Positions 9,355 through 17,549 of a stretch of DNA of 64,000 nt are shown one piece after another; positions within the stretch are counted from its first letter, which is position 1, and every line of letters starts with the position of its first letter. The notes beneath the pieces were generated by a model. The model searched no databases. It was not told the origin of the DNA and saw only the letters and a list, made by a program, of their open reading frames with translations. Source of the DNA: an uncultured Clostridia bacterium (lineage in GTDB: Bacteria > Bacillota > Clostridia > Peptostreptococcales > Anaerovoracaceae); assembly GCA_937900415.1 (NCBI GenBank), contig CALCEY010000017.1, forward strand, positions 41,673 through 105,672, given 5' to 3'. Made by a program: the position numbers and the translations under genes.

Positions 9355-10206
9355 TCATCCTATGAATAACTGTACCCAGTAGGCGATCCCTTTTTCATTC
9401 ACCGCATATCCCACTCCGATTTCCTCATATTTTTCTCTCAGGATGTTATTTCTATGCCCCTGCGAGCGCATCCACGACCTCATGACAAAATCAGCGCTCC
9501 TCTGTCCTTTTGCTATATTTTCTCCCGCGGCCATATAATTTATATTATATTCTTTCATCATGTCGAAGGCCGAACCATAAGCGGGGGAATTATGGGAAAA
9601 ATAATTGTTTTCTGCCATGTCCTCCGCCTTCATTTGAGCGACGGCGCAAAGTTCGTCGTTTAACGACAGAAGTGAAAGTCCGACTTTCTCTCTTTCCTGA
9701 TTTACAAGGTTTAAAATTTTATTTGCCTGAAGAACTTCCTCTCCGCTGTCTTTTGGATAGTTTTCATTGCGGGAATTAGCAATTCCTCCTTTTCTCTTTA
9801 AACCAAAGTCGCCGGCTGAAAAAGATGTTGTCTCTTCTCCTTCATTTTTATTGCCTCGTTCAAAAATTTTTTTGTCCGCTTCTATTGAAGCCCTTATCTC
9901 ATACAATATTTTTTCAGCTGAGTTTTCTTTAGACAGCTTAACTGCCTCTGCGTCCGCCGACTGAAAATTTATTTCCGGCTCTTCCACAGATTCTGCCGGG
10001 TAAAAAGCGTTTGCTCCGCCCGGAACGTCACCGCTAAAATCGTTGCCGCCACAACCGTTTCCGTCGGTGATAACGCTGAAAAATTCATATATGTCAGCAA
10101 AGCACGTCTTAAAAGAATTTCCTCCTGCCGTCTCTGCAAATGCTGCTCCAAAAGAGCCTGAAGCCACAGCTAAAGCCATTGCGGCAATCATAAGCTTTCT
10201 TTTCAT
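9355..10206 (-). CDS. Secreted CAP/SCP-domain protein (YkwD-like)
   Basis: The 283-residue protein has a Sec signal peptide (MKRKLMIAAMALAVASGSFG, cleavage likely after AFA). An acidic low-complexity region follows to about residue 160. The C-terminal CAP domain (about 165-283) has ILNLVNQEREKVGL, AEDMAENNYFSHNSP, AAGENIAKGQ and SWMRSQGHRNNIL, the signature segments with the conserved His and Glu residues. CAP proteins of this kind are extracellular; their activity in Firmicutes is not settled. The gene appears monocistronic, with its own promoter. Confidence 0.88.
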   Translation of the reverse strand: MKRKLMIAAMALAVASGSFGAAFAETAGGNSFKTCFADIYEFFSVITDGNGCGGNDFSGDVPGGANAFYPAESVEEPEINFQSADAEAVKLSKENSAEKILYEIRASIEADKKIFERGNKNEGEETTSFSAGDFGLKRKGGIANSRNENYPKDSGEEVLQANKILNLVNQEREKVGLSLLSLNDELCAVAQMKAEDMAENNYFSHNSPAYGSAFDMMKEYNINYMAAGENIAKGQRSADFVMRSWMRSQGHRNNILREKYEEIGVGYAVNEKGIAYWVQLFIG

Positions 10207-10232
10207 CTCACTGCTCCTTTCTCGTTTTCAAG

Positions 10233-10261
10233 ATTATAAGATAGTTTTCACTCATATCCAA
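10233..10261 (-). promoter_or_regulatory. SigA-type promoter of the CAP protein gene
   Basis: On the minus strand, -35 TTGGAT (10256-10261) and -10 TATAAT (10233-10238) are separated by 17 nt, about 27 nt before the start codon. Confidence 0.65.
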
Positions 10262-10294
10262 AACTATATTAGCGGAAAGGAAGCTTGTGAACCC

Positions 10295-10322
10295 TACAAA
10301 AAATGGCAGCTGCCGCTGCCAT
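10295..10322 (-). terminator. Terminator of the NUDIX gene
   Basis: On the minus strand, GGCAGC-GGCA-GCTGCC is followed by ATTTTTTG, directly after the stop codon. Confidence 0.85.
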
Positions 10323-11014
10323 CATAATATTTTATCGGTAAACCATTTTACTATTCTCGCCGTCATCCCCCATATCACACGGTTTTCCCAGTGATACACA
10401 GGGATGATGTTTTTGCTTTTACGCCATTTATAACTGGGAGAAATTCCCGTTTCTGCATAGGGAAAAGCTGCCACGTCTGAAACAATATCGGCTTCGTACA
10501 CTTTAGGAGGATTACCTTTGAAAAATTCAAGAGGAACGGTAAAAAATTCCTCCACCTCCTCCTTATTTACGTTTATTTTTGTAAGGGACGACTCCTTTAT
10601 TTCGGCTACAAAGGTATATACTGTATAATTGTCGAAGCCGTACAATGTGTCAAAGGGAGCGATTATCCTCACATCTGAAGCCGGTATTCCAGTTTCTTCT
10701 TCAAACTCCCTGAGAGCCGCTTTAACGGGAGTTTCTCCTGCTTCTATCCTGCCTCCGGGAAAGCATATGTCTCCCGGCTGGTTTTTAAGCTTATCCGACC
10801 TTACCTCAAACAAAATGTTCAGGTCCTCATCATCTCCGCCTGCAATGTATTTGCAGTCTTTGCCTTCTTGAAAAGCTCCGATGATTTTTCCCCGGCATAT
10901 CGGTATCACCACGCTGAAAAAACTATGCTTTCCTATAGGCTGCGTTTCCCTCATCTTAAGTTTTTTCTCTATAGTCCCAATGTCAAGCATGCTATCCGCT
11001 CCGTAAACATTCAT
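10322..11014 (-). CDS. NUDIX hydrolase, CoA pyrophosphatase-like
   Basis: The NUDIX box GGRIEAGETPVKAALREFEEETG fits Gx5Ex7REUxEExGU. The following stretch (residues about 30-60 after the start) and the C-terminal WGMTARIV resemble CoA/ADP-ribose pyrophosphatases of the NudL/YeaB type. The open frame extends up to 11125, but that extension reads through the terminator of the upstream gene. I prefer the ATG at 11012-11014 (GGGAGA just upstream) or the ATG at 10988-10990. The start is therefore uncertain by 8 codons. Cleavage of CoA to phosphopantetheine and 3',5'-ADP is the family activity, not shown here. Confidence 0.75.
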   Translation of the reverse strand: MNVYGADSMLDIGTIEKKLKMRETQPIGKHSFFSVVIPICRGKIIGAFQEGKDCKYIAGGDDEDLNILFEVRSDKLKNQPGDICFPGGRIEAGETPVKAALREFEEETGIPASDVRIIAPFDTLYGFDNYTVYTFVAEIKESSLTKINVNKEEVEEFFTVPLEFFKGNPPKVYEADIVSDVAAFPYAETGISPSYKWRKSKNIIPVYHWENRVIWGMTARIVKWFTDKIL

Positions 11015-11034
11015 ATTCTCCCGGTAAATTGCTG

Positions 11035-11066
11035 TAAAAAACATAAGGCGGTGGTTTCCCACCGCC
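11035..11066 (-). terminator. Terminator of the P-loop gene
   Basis: On the minus strand a perfect 8-bp stem GGCGGTGG-GAAA-CCACCGCC, with a GAAA tetraloop, is followed by TTATGTTTTTT. It sits between the P-loop gene and the NUDIX gene. Confidence 0.85.
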
Positions 11067-11099
11067 GGCATATTATTCAAAGCAAATTTATCAGTTTTA

Positions 11100-11522
11100 T
11101 CAGTTGAGAATTTCACAGTCGTCAAAGTTGACTCCGATCATCTCTTCCTTTTCGGCGCTGAGACTTACGACGAAGTCCATACCGTAATCCTTGGATATGC
11201 TCTTAAGTCTTTCTACAAACTCAGGCAGATCTCCGAGGGAAAAATCAGCATGTTTTAAGATGCTGTCTATGTATACTGTCTCTATATCGTGATCAGAGCT
11301 TATTATCCCATAAAGGAATCCGATATATTCGTCACTGTTGGTGATGTGCTCGAAATCTTCCATACATATAACTCTTATTCTATATTTTAAATCATACATC
11401 AATCTGTGATTCTTATTGATAAATATAATGCTTCCCTTGCTGTTTTCAACGCACTCGTTGGCCAAGTCAATCATCTGCTTGGTTTTGCCGCTGCCCTTAT
11501 GTCCCACTAATAATTTAACCAT
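11100..11522 (-). CDS. Small P-loop ATP-binding protein of unknown role
   Basis: The 140-residue protein begins MVKLLVGHKGSGKTKQM, a clear Walker A, and has a Walker-B-like strand ETVYIDSI (about residue 87). It has no membrane segment and is shorter than most AAA or thymidine-kinase proteins, though the fold order (P-loop, then hydrophobic strand ending in D) is similar. Similar clostridial proteins are sometimes labelled as PilT-like, without functional proof. It follows rlmN by about 95 nt on the same strand. I do not assign a function. Confidence 0.7.
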   Translation of the reverse strand: MVKLLVGHKGSGKTKQMIDLANECVENSKGSIIFINKNHRLMYDLKYRIRVICMEDFEHITNSDEYIGFLYGIISSDHDIETVYIDSILKHADFSLGDLPEFVERLKSISKDYGMDFVVSLSAEKEEMIGVNFDDCEILN

Positions 11523-11618
11523 GGTTATCGCCTCCTAAATAAATTTTGCTTAAGCTCCTCAATCCTTCGATTTAGTTATTTTATTATACAATAAGCAAGT
11601 TGTTTTTTCAATGAAAAT

Positions 11619-12644
11619 TTATTTTTTTCCTTTAAGCCTGAGCTGGCCGCACGCGCCGTCTATGTCGTCCCCAAGTTCGCGCCTTACGGTAGCGGGAATC
11701 CTGCGTGCTTCGAGCAAGGCGCGGAAGTTTTCCGCATCTTCCTTAGGCGTAGTTTCAAGTCCGGTTTCTTCGACCTTGTTCAGCGGTATCAGATTGACAT
11801 GGCATAGCATGCCCTTCAAAAGCTCCGCCAGCTGCCGGGCATGCACCGACGAATCGTTCACTCCCTTGACGAGGGTATATTCAAAGGTCACACGTCTTGA
11901 GGTCGCTTCCGTATATCTTAAGCATGCACCTATGAGCTCCTTAAGAGGATAACGGTTATTTACAGGCATCATGCTGCTGCGTATCTCGTCGCTTGGCGCA
12001 TGAAGTGAAATAGCCAAGTTTACTTGAGGAAAATCTCTCCCGAACTTTTCTATCATCGGAACGATGCCGCAGGTGGAAACGGTTATATTTCTCATACCGA
12101 GGTTCTTCCCTGCCTTATCGTTTATTATCCTTATGAATCGGGAAAGATTTTCATAGTTGTCAAAGGGCTCGCCCGTTCCCATGACTACAACGTGATTCAC
12201 TGCTTCATTCGTCTCTCTCTCGGCGGCGATTATCTGCTCCGCAATTTCCCCTGCGGTCAGATTACGGCAGAGTCCGCCTATTGTGGAAGCACAGAAACGG
12301 CAGCCCATGCGACAGCCTGCCTGTGAGGATACACATACGGTGTTGCCGTATTTATACCTCATGAAGACGCTTTCTACCGCATTTCCGTCGCTTAGCCTGA
12401 AAAGATACTTTCTCGTTCCGTCAAGGCCGGAAACCTGTACTTGTTCCGGTTTCAAAGTTCCCGTGGAAAAGCCGGCTTTCTCAAGCCTTGCCCTGAGTTT
12501 TGAAGGAACGTTTCGCATCTCGTCAAAATCCGAAACGCCCTTATAGAGCCAAGCAAATATCTGCTTGGCTCTGTATGCAGGCTCTCCCATTTCAATGAAA
12601 AGCTCTTCCAGTTCTTTCAGTTGTAAATCTTTTAGGTTTATCAT
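11619..12644 (-). CDS. rlmN: 23S rRNA (adenine2503-C2)/tRNA methyltransferase RlmN
   Basis: This radical-SAM enzyme makes m2A at 23S rRNA A2503 and at tRNA A37. The 341-residue protein has the cluster motif CRMGCRFCAST (about residue 110-120) and FMRYKYGNTVCVSSQAGC before it. NVSTCGIVPMI and the LISLHAP-type segment LAISLHAPSDEIR follow, and the C-terminal RRELGDDIDGACGQLR supplies the conserved cysteine that carries the methylene. The ATG at 12642-12644 follows the stop of the upstream ABC gene by 2 nt, so the three genes from 17338 downward are probably one transcript. Confidence 0.95.
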   Translation of the reverse strand: MINLKDLQLKELEELFIEMGEPAYRAKQIFAWLYKGVSDFDEMRNVPSKLRARLEKAGFSTGTLKPEQVQVSGLDGTRKYLFRLSDGNAVESVFMRYKYGNTVCVSSQAGCRMGCRFCASTIGGLCRNLTAGEIAEQIIAAERETNEAVNHVVVMGTGEPFDNYENLSRFIRIINDKAGKNLGMRNITVSTCGIVPMIEKFGRDFPQVNLAISLHAPSDEIRSSMMPVNNRYPLKELIGACLRYTEATSRRVTFEYTLVKGVNDSSVHARQLAELLKGMLCHVNLIPLNKVEETGLETTPKEDAENFRALLEARRIPATVRRELGDDIDGACGQLRLKGKK

Positions 12645-12646
12645 AA

Positions 12647-15097
12647 TCAATCAACATCGTGTCTTGCCAAAATTGAGGCAGGAGTCTTTCTCATGGTATT
12701 GAAAACAGGAATTAAGCCGACTATAGCGTTGAAAACATACACTATAGCAATCGCGCCTCCTATTACTAAAGGATTGAGAGCAAACATCGAAGACACCATT
12801 TCTATCTTAAGCAGATGATACAGGATATACGTCATAACGCCTATGCCCGCCAGACTGCTGACAGTTGTCACCGCGAAAATTTCTCCGAGGAACATCTTGT
12901 ATATATCAGTCTTTTTAACTCCTATGGCTCTGTAAATTCCTATTTCCTTGATTCTTGACAGGAAGGAAGAACGAGTCATCAATAATATTTCTGCGAGGGA
13001 AATCGCCAGCATTATCAGTCCCATGGCGATGACGCTTCCCGTGGATTTTTTTCTTTCCGTGACATAAGTTTCCCTGTCGCTTTCATAGGATGATTTCACA
13101 TTCAGATTCTGAGACTGCATATCCGCCATGGCCTCAGCCTCATTTTCAGGAGCGATTGAAAATCCCTTTGCCTTTTCGATTATAGAATACTTTATAGTTT
13201 CCTGATTTACAAGGAAAACTTGCAAATTTTCAGGACTTTCGTAATAGCCGACGACTTTCAGCTTATGGCCTGCTATCTTCATATCCGTTTCCTTATTCAA
13301 AGGTATTTCATTTTTATTGCTGAGAGGGACTATCGTCTCATAATCATTCTCCGGAAGCCTTCCTTCTTTCAAAGAATATTCTCCCGAATAAGTCTTGTAG
13401 TTAAAGATATTCTTCTCTTCTGCCTGCCTCCCCTCATCGTCATAAGTCGCATAATCCATCTCTCCGCCGCTACCGGCGCTGTTATATATCATGTCTGTGA
13501 AGAGGGAAGGGTCTGCATAAATGAGAGGTTCGACCTTATCCGTTATTCCCACTATCTCAAATTCATCCATCGAATCAAGATTAAGCTTCTGTCCAACCAT
13601 CTGTTCCGCATTATTTATTCCCACCTGAGAAGCTCTTCCGTCTCTTAACATCCTGTCTACGGCAAGTTTATCTATAACTATTTCCTGAGGATTTTCAGGC
13701 ATGCGGCCGTAAATCAAATCATCTGCCGATATATCGTCTATATCCGTCAAATCTCCTGAAATAATGCCTTCCGCCATGGCCGACTGATAATAGAAATTCA
13801 TTTTAAATCTCATATTAACATTGGCAGAGCCTGGGAAAATATGCTTGACAGAATCCAGTTTTTCATATTTGAGATATTTGCCCTGATCGACTTTAGGTAT
13901 TTCCACAGCCAGATATTCCTTGTTGCCCTGAATAAAATCCTTATCCCTGACGTCAACGCTGGCATATATACTGCTCAGCGCATATGTTATGAATATTCCG
14001 GCCATGAAGAAACCTATGAAAAGCAGCTTTTTCATCAAAGGATAGGCAGCTATCTTTCTGAACCCCCTTGCAAGCGACGGGAAAAATCCTATTATTGAGC
14101 TGTATTTCTCATCTATGGCATGATCTACTACTTTATCGAAGGCAAAGTCGTATTCCTCATACAGGCTCTTGTCGATTTCCTTGTAGTGGTCGTCTACGAA
14201 TTCTATGGCTGAATTTTGATCCACGACTTCCACACGTCTGTCTGCCTTTGACTTTATATATATATTACCGTTCTTTATTACTATATCAATGTCTACAGCG
14301 TCGCCGCAGCTGCCGTAGAAGTTCAGCTTCGCCGAATCTGAGCAAGCCGTCTCGTGCTTTTCAAAATCCTTAAGATAAAGCTTATTGTCTATTCTGTAGT
14401 CAAGGTTATCGTCAGTCTGATTTTCATAGTCGGCCGTTATCTTGCCGTCCTTAAGCTCTATTATCCTCGACGCATAAAATTTAGCCAGTTCCACCTCATG
14501 GGTTACGAGAACTACCAGTCTGTCTCTTGAAATAGCCTTGATTATATTCATAATCTCTATGGTATTGGCGCTGTCAAGATTTCCTGTCGGCTCGTCAGCA
14601 ATGATTATTTTCGGATTCTTGGCAATGGCTCTGGCGATACCCACTCTCTGCCGTTCGCCTCCTGATAGCATATCGGCCTTCCTGTTTCTGTATCGGTAAA
14701 TTCCAAGGGTTTCAAGGACATAATTTATCCGCCTCTTGATTTCCCCCTCGTCCTTAATGCCTATCATTCTCAAAGCCATGGCTACGTTCTCGTAAACGGT
14801 CATATTGTCTACCAGCTTGTAATCCTGGAAAATGTAGCCTATATTCAGATTCCTTATTTCATCAACCTTAGAGGCTCTTTTGCCTGTAATTTTAACGTCG
14901 TCTACAAATATATCTCCGCCGTTTACTTTATCAAGCCCGCCTATGGCGTTGAGCATGGTGGTTTTTCCTGAGCCCGACGGTCCCAGAAGAGCTACCAGGC
15001 CTTTGTCTCCCAGCTCCAAGGTAGTGTCGTTTATTACATGTATCTGATTCTTCTTTCCTTTATTGAAATACTTGTTTACTCCTTTTAACCTGATCAT
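12647..15097 (-). CDS. ABC transporter, ATPase fused to FtsX-type permease (second of a pair)
   Basis: The 816-residue fusion starts with an ATPase of the LolD/MacB type. Walker A is GPSGSGKTT (about 38-46), the signature MLSGGERQRVGIA is near 143, and Walker B is IIIADEPTGNLDS. A first membrane helix (about 355-375) is followed by a large extracytoplasmic domain and three C-terminal helices (about 695-805) typical of FtsX/MacB. Such proteins often export or sense peptides and antibiotics or handle lipoproteins. No two-component system of the Bce type is adjacent. It is 3 nt from its upstream partner, with which it may form a heterodimer. Confidence 0.88.
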   Translation of the reverse strand: MIRLKGVNKYFNKGKKNQIHVINDTTLELGDKGLVALLGPSGSGKTTMLNAIGGLDKVNGGDIFVDDVKITGKRASKVDEIRNLNIGYIFQDYKLVDNMTVYENVAMALRMIGIKDEGEIKRRINYVLETLGIYRYRNRKADMLSGGERQRVGIARAIAKNPKIIIADEPTGNLDSANTIEIMNIIKAISRDRLVVLVTHEVELAKFYASRIIELKDGKITADYENQTDDNLDYRIDNKLYLKDFEKHETACSDSAKLNFYGSCGDAVDIDIVIKNGNIYIKSKADRRVEVVDQNSAIEFVDDHYKEIDKSLYEEYDFAFDKVVDHAIDEKYSSIIGFFPSLARGFRKIAAYPLMKKLLFIGFFMAGIFITYALSSIYASVDVRDKDFIQGNKEYLAVEIPKVDQGKYLKYEKLDSVKHIFPGSANVNMRFKMNFYYQSAMAEGIISGDLTDIDDISADDLIYGRMPENPQEIVIDKLAVDRMLRDGRASQVGINNAEQMVGQKLNLDSMDEFEIVGITDKVEPLIYADPSLFTDMIYNSAGSGGEMDYATYDDEGRQAEEKNIFNYKTYSGEYSLKEGRLPENDYETIVPLSNKNEIPLNKETDMKIAGHKLKVVGYYESPENLQVFLVNQETIKYSIIEKAKGFSIAPENEAEAMADMQSQNLNVKSSYESDRETYVTERKKSTGSVIAMGLIMLAISLAEILLMTRSSFLSRIKEIGIYRAIGVKKTDIYKMFLGEIFAVTTVSSLAGIGVMTYILYHLLKIEMVSSMFALNPLVIGGAIAIVYVFNAIVGLIPVFNTMRKTPASILARHDVD

Positions 15098-15100
15098 CTG

Positions 15101-17338
15101 CTACACCTCCTCTCTGTAAGTATTCATCACGGAATCCTTAAACAGCTTCCTTGAGAATCTGTGTGAAATCATATATGACATGGCGATGATTATCAGATAT
15201 ATAAGGACGTAGCTTGCAGGCGTCATATACTCCGCAAGGCCGGCTGCCATAGGTACGTTTATCACTCTCGTATATATCAGCGCCATTGCCGCCATGAATA
15301 CTGCGTAGGAAATAGTCGCCGTCAGGAACAGCTCTATATCCAGAAGCTGTTTTGAAATCCTTCTCGAAGCGCCGAGAGTTCTTAAAGTAGTATAATAAGC
15401 GTTTCTGGATTTCAAAACTATCTTTATTATGAAGTACGATATGAAGAACAGAGCCACTATCAGTACTGCCATCATAAAAGTCTTCATCATATTTATCATC
15501 TGAAGCATCTCGCCGCCGTCCTTATAGAGAGAATCTCTCATCGGGAGAGTTTTAAATCCCATGTCCTTCAGGGCGGCAAGAGTATCGTCCAGCGCCTTCA
15601 CGTCCTTGACGTATACAGAGCTCTGGAAAACGCCTTTGTTTATCAGGCTGTTGTAATCCTCTTCATTTACGTATATCAGCCCGTCATTGCTTTCTTTAAA
15701 CTTTACTCCCGTAAGTTTTTCAAGGTTGGCCTTATTGTAAAGTTTGCTTATCGTTACCGTCATGGAATCCTTGTTATATATGCTGTCTGCGCTTATAACA
15801 AGCTTCTTGTTCAGGGCATTTCCGCCGGAGGCGTAATCGTTGAGCATACTGCTTCCGTAAGCTTGCCCCGCAGGAACGTTTTCATTTGGAACAATACGGA
15901 AATCAGGGCTTGAAGAATATGAATTGTAATACTGTCCGTCGAATAAAGTTTTTACGTTGCTGTTGTCTAAAGCAATATCCAGTCTTAGCCTTTCCATAAC
16001 TTCTTCTCCGACATAGAATTTATCGCTGCCGCTGTATTCTCCGGACTTCACGACTGATATTCCTACTATCTTCAAAGGATTTTCCGACTTACGCTCTCCG
16101 CTTTCATCATATTCCTCCATATAAAACTCTTTGTTGAGAACCTCCTCTGCGCCGCCGTCTCTGAGATAAAAATCGTTTTCGGAGCCTTCAAGGAGTATTT
16201 CTCCCGGGTTTTCCGGCATACGTCCTGCTGTAAGCGTACCCTTAAAATCCTTTATATCCATAAAGCGCCCGTAAAAATAGTAAAAGTAATCCTTATCGGA
16301 TATGCTCATGGTATAATCCGCCAAAGCGTCGTCTTTAGCGACTCTCTGCACATTTTCGAGAGCTTCTATCCTGCTGAATTCTTCTTCCGTTATAGCCGTC
16401 TTATCAGGCTTGTTTATCACTATACGCTTATCTGAAGAATCCGAGAAGAACTCGTTGAAGCCGTAAGTGTCTTCTTCATAAGCCATCTTTTCAAAGGAGG
16501 CATAAGTCCCCGCCACAGCGAATGATATAAAAAGAAATACGGTGAATATCAGCACAAATTTGGCCGGAATGTTGAATGAATTCCTTGCTCCAAGCCTTAT
16601 TCTCTCGGAAAATGTAATATCGGTAAACGTTCTGCCTGCGTCCTTATCCTCCATCTCAGGCACCTTAAGCGTTTTATCCTCTAAGATTTTTCCGTCGTGC
16701 ATTTTAATGAGCCTGGTAGCGTATTTTTCCACCTGCTCTAAATTATGTGTAACGATGATGACCAGCTTATCCTTTGAAATTTCGCTGAGAAGCCGAACGA
16801 CCTCTTCCGCCGCCTTGCTGTCCAGATTTCCCGTCGGCTCGTCTGCAACTATGATGGGGGTCTCCTTGGCAAGAGCTCTCGCTATGGCAACTCTCTGCTT
16901 CTGTCCTCCCGAAAGCTTGGAGCACTTGGTATTTGCAAAGTCAGACAAGCCGACTTTGTTTATTATGTCCATCACCCGGCTCTTTACCTCGTTCTTGCTC
17001 TCGCCGTTTAATACGAGAGCAAGCTCTACGTTCTGGTACACCGTATAACTGTTCACGAGATTAAAATTTTGAAAGATGTTTCCCACGTACTTGCGGCGAT
17101 ATTCCTCGAAGTCTGCCTCGTTGTAATGGCTGGTCTCTTCTCCGTTGATATACATCTCCCCTTCTTCGTAGGTATCCAGTCCCGAAAGCACGTTGAGCAA
17201 GGTCGATTTGCCGCTTCCCGATTCTCCGGTTATAACTACGAATTCTCCCATGGAGAACTCGAGGTTTACTTTGGAAAAGCCGCTGGCTATCACGCCCTTG
17301 CTGTAGTAAAACTTCGATACGTTTTTTAGTTTCAGCAT
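15101..17338 (-). CDS. ABC transporter, ATPase fused to FtsX-type permease (first of a pair)
   Basis: This 745-residue protein has the same plan as its downstream neighbour: Walker A GESGSGKST (about 38), signature KLSGGQKQRVAIA (about 142), Walker B IIVADEPTGNLDS, a helix at about 262-283, a large outer domain, and three helices at the C-terminus (about 605-735). Sequence outside the ATPase differs clearly from the neighbour, so the pair is not a recent duplication. Start is ATG at 17338. A perfect hairpin lies 70-100 nt upstream and may end ileS transcripts or act as an operator. Confidence 0.88.
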   Translation of the reverse strand: MLKLKNVSKFYYSKGVIASGFSKVNLEFSMGEFVVITGESGSGKSTLLNVLSGLDTYEEGEMYINGEETSHYNEADFEEYRRKYVGNIFQNFNLVNSYTVYQNVELALVLNGESKNEVKSRVMDIINKVGLSDFANTKCSKLSGGQKQRVAIARALAKETPIIVADEPTGNLDSKAAEEVVRLLSEISKDKLVIIVTHNLEQVEKYATRLIKMHDGKILEDKTLKVPEMEDKDAGRTFTDITFSERIRLGARNSFNIPAKFVLIFTVFLFISFAVAGTYASFEKMAYEEDTYGFNEFFSDSSDKRIVINKPDKTAITEEEFSRIEALENVQRVAKDDALADYTMSISDKDYFYYFYGRFMDIKDFKGTLTAGRMPENPGEILLEGSENDFYLRDGGAEEVLNKEFYMEEYDESGERKSENPLKIVGISVVKSGEYSGSDKFYVGEEVMERLRLDIALDNSNVKTLFDGQYYNSYSSSPDFRIVPNENVPAGQAYGSSMLNDYASGGNALNKKLVISADSIYNKDSMTVTISKLYNKANLEKLTGVKFKESNDGLIYVNEEDYNSLINKGVFQSSVYVKDVKALDDTLAALKDMGFKTLPMRDSLYKDGGEMLQMINMMKTFMMAVLIVALFFISYFIIKIVLKSRNAYYTTLRTLGASRRISKQLLDIELFLTATISYAVFMAAMALIYTRVINVPMAAGLAEYMTPASYVLIYLIIIAMSYMISHRFSRKLFKDSVMNTYREEV

Positions 17339-17408
17339 ATTGTTTCCCCTTTTAGTTTCAGTTGATTACAGCTGCTCCGACTGAACGGAGCGCGAATTCT
17401 TCATAAGA

Positions 17409-17437
17409 AAAGTGTACCACAACATGTGGTACACTTT
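17409..17437. terminator. Perfect 13-bp stem-loop between ileS and the ABC pair
   Basis: The arms AAAGTGTACCACA and TGTGGTACACTTT flank a 3-nt loop. On the minus strand TTTTCTT follows, so it works best as the ileS terminator. It could also be a palindromic operator for the ABC genes. Confidence 0.7.
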
Positions 17438-17549
17438 CAACTAAAACGCAGGTTTTTAATTTTTTATTAAGAAAGTTGTAAATATTTCCGTTTAAAAACC
17501 CGGACAGCCCTTAGCTTTTACAGACAAAGCTTACGGAAGCGGTTTTTAC

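Noticed and set aside
10322..11125. Full-length 267-codon frame for the NUDIX gene
   Set aside because: Its first 37 codons would translate through a strong GAAA-tetraloop terminator of the upstream gene.
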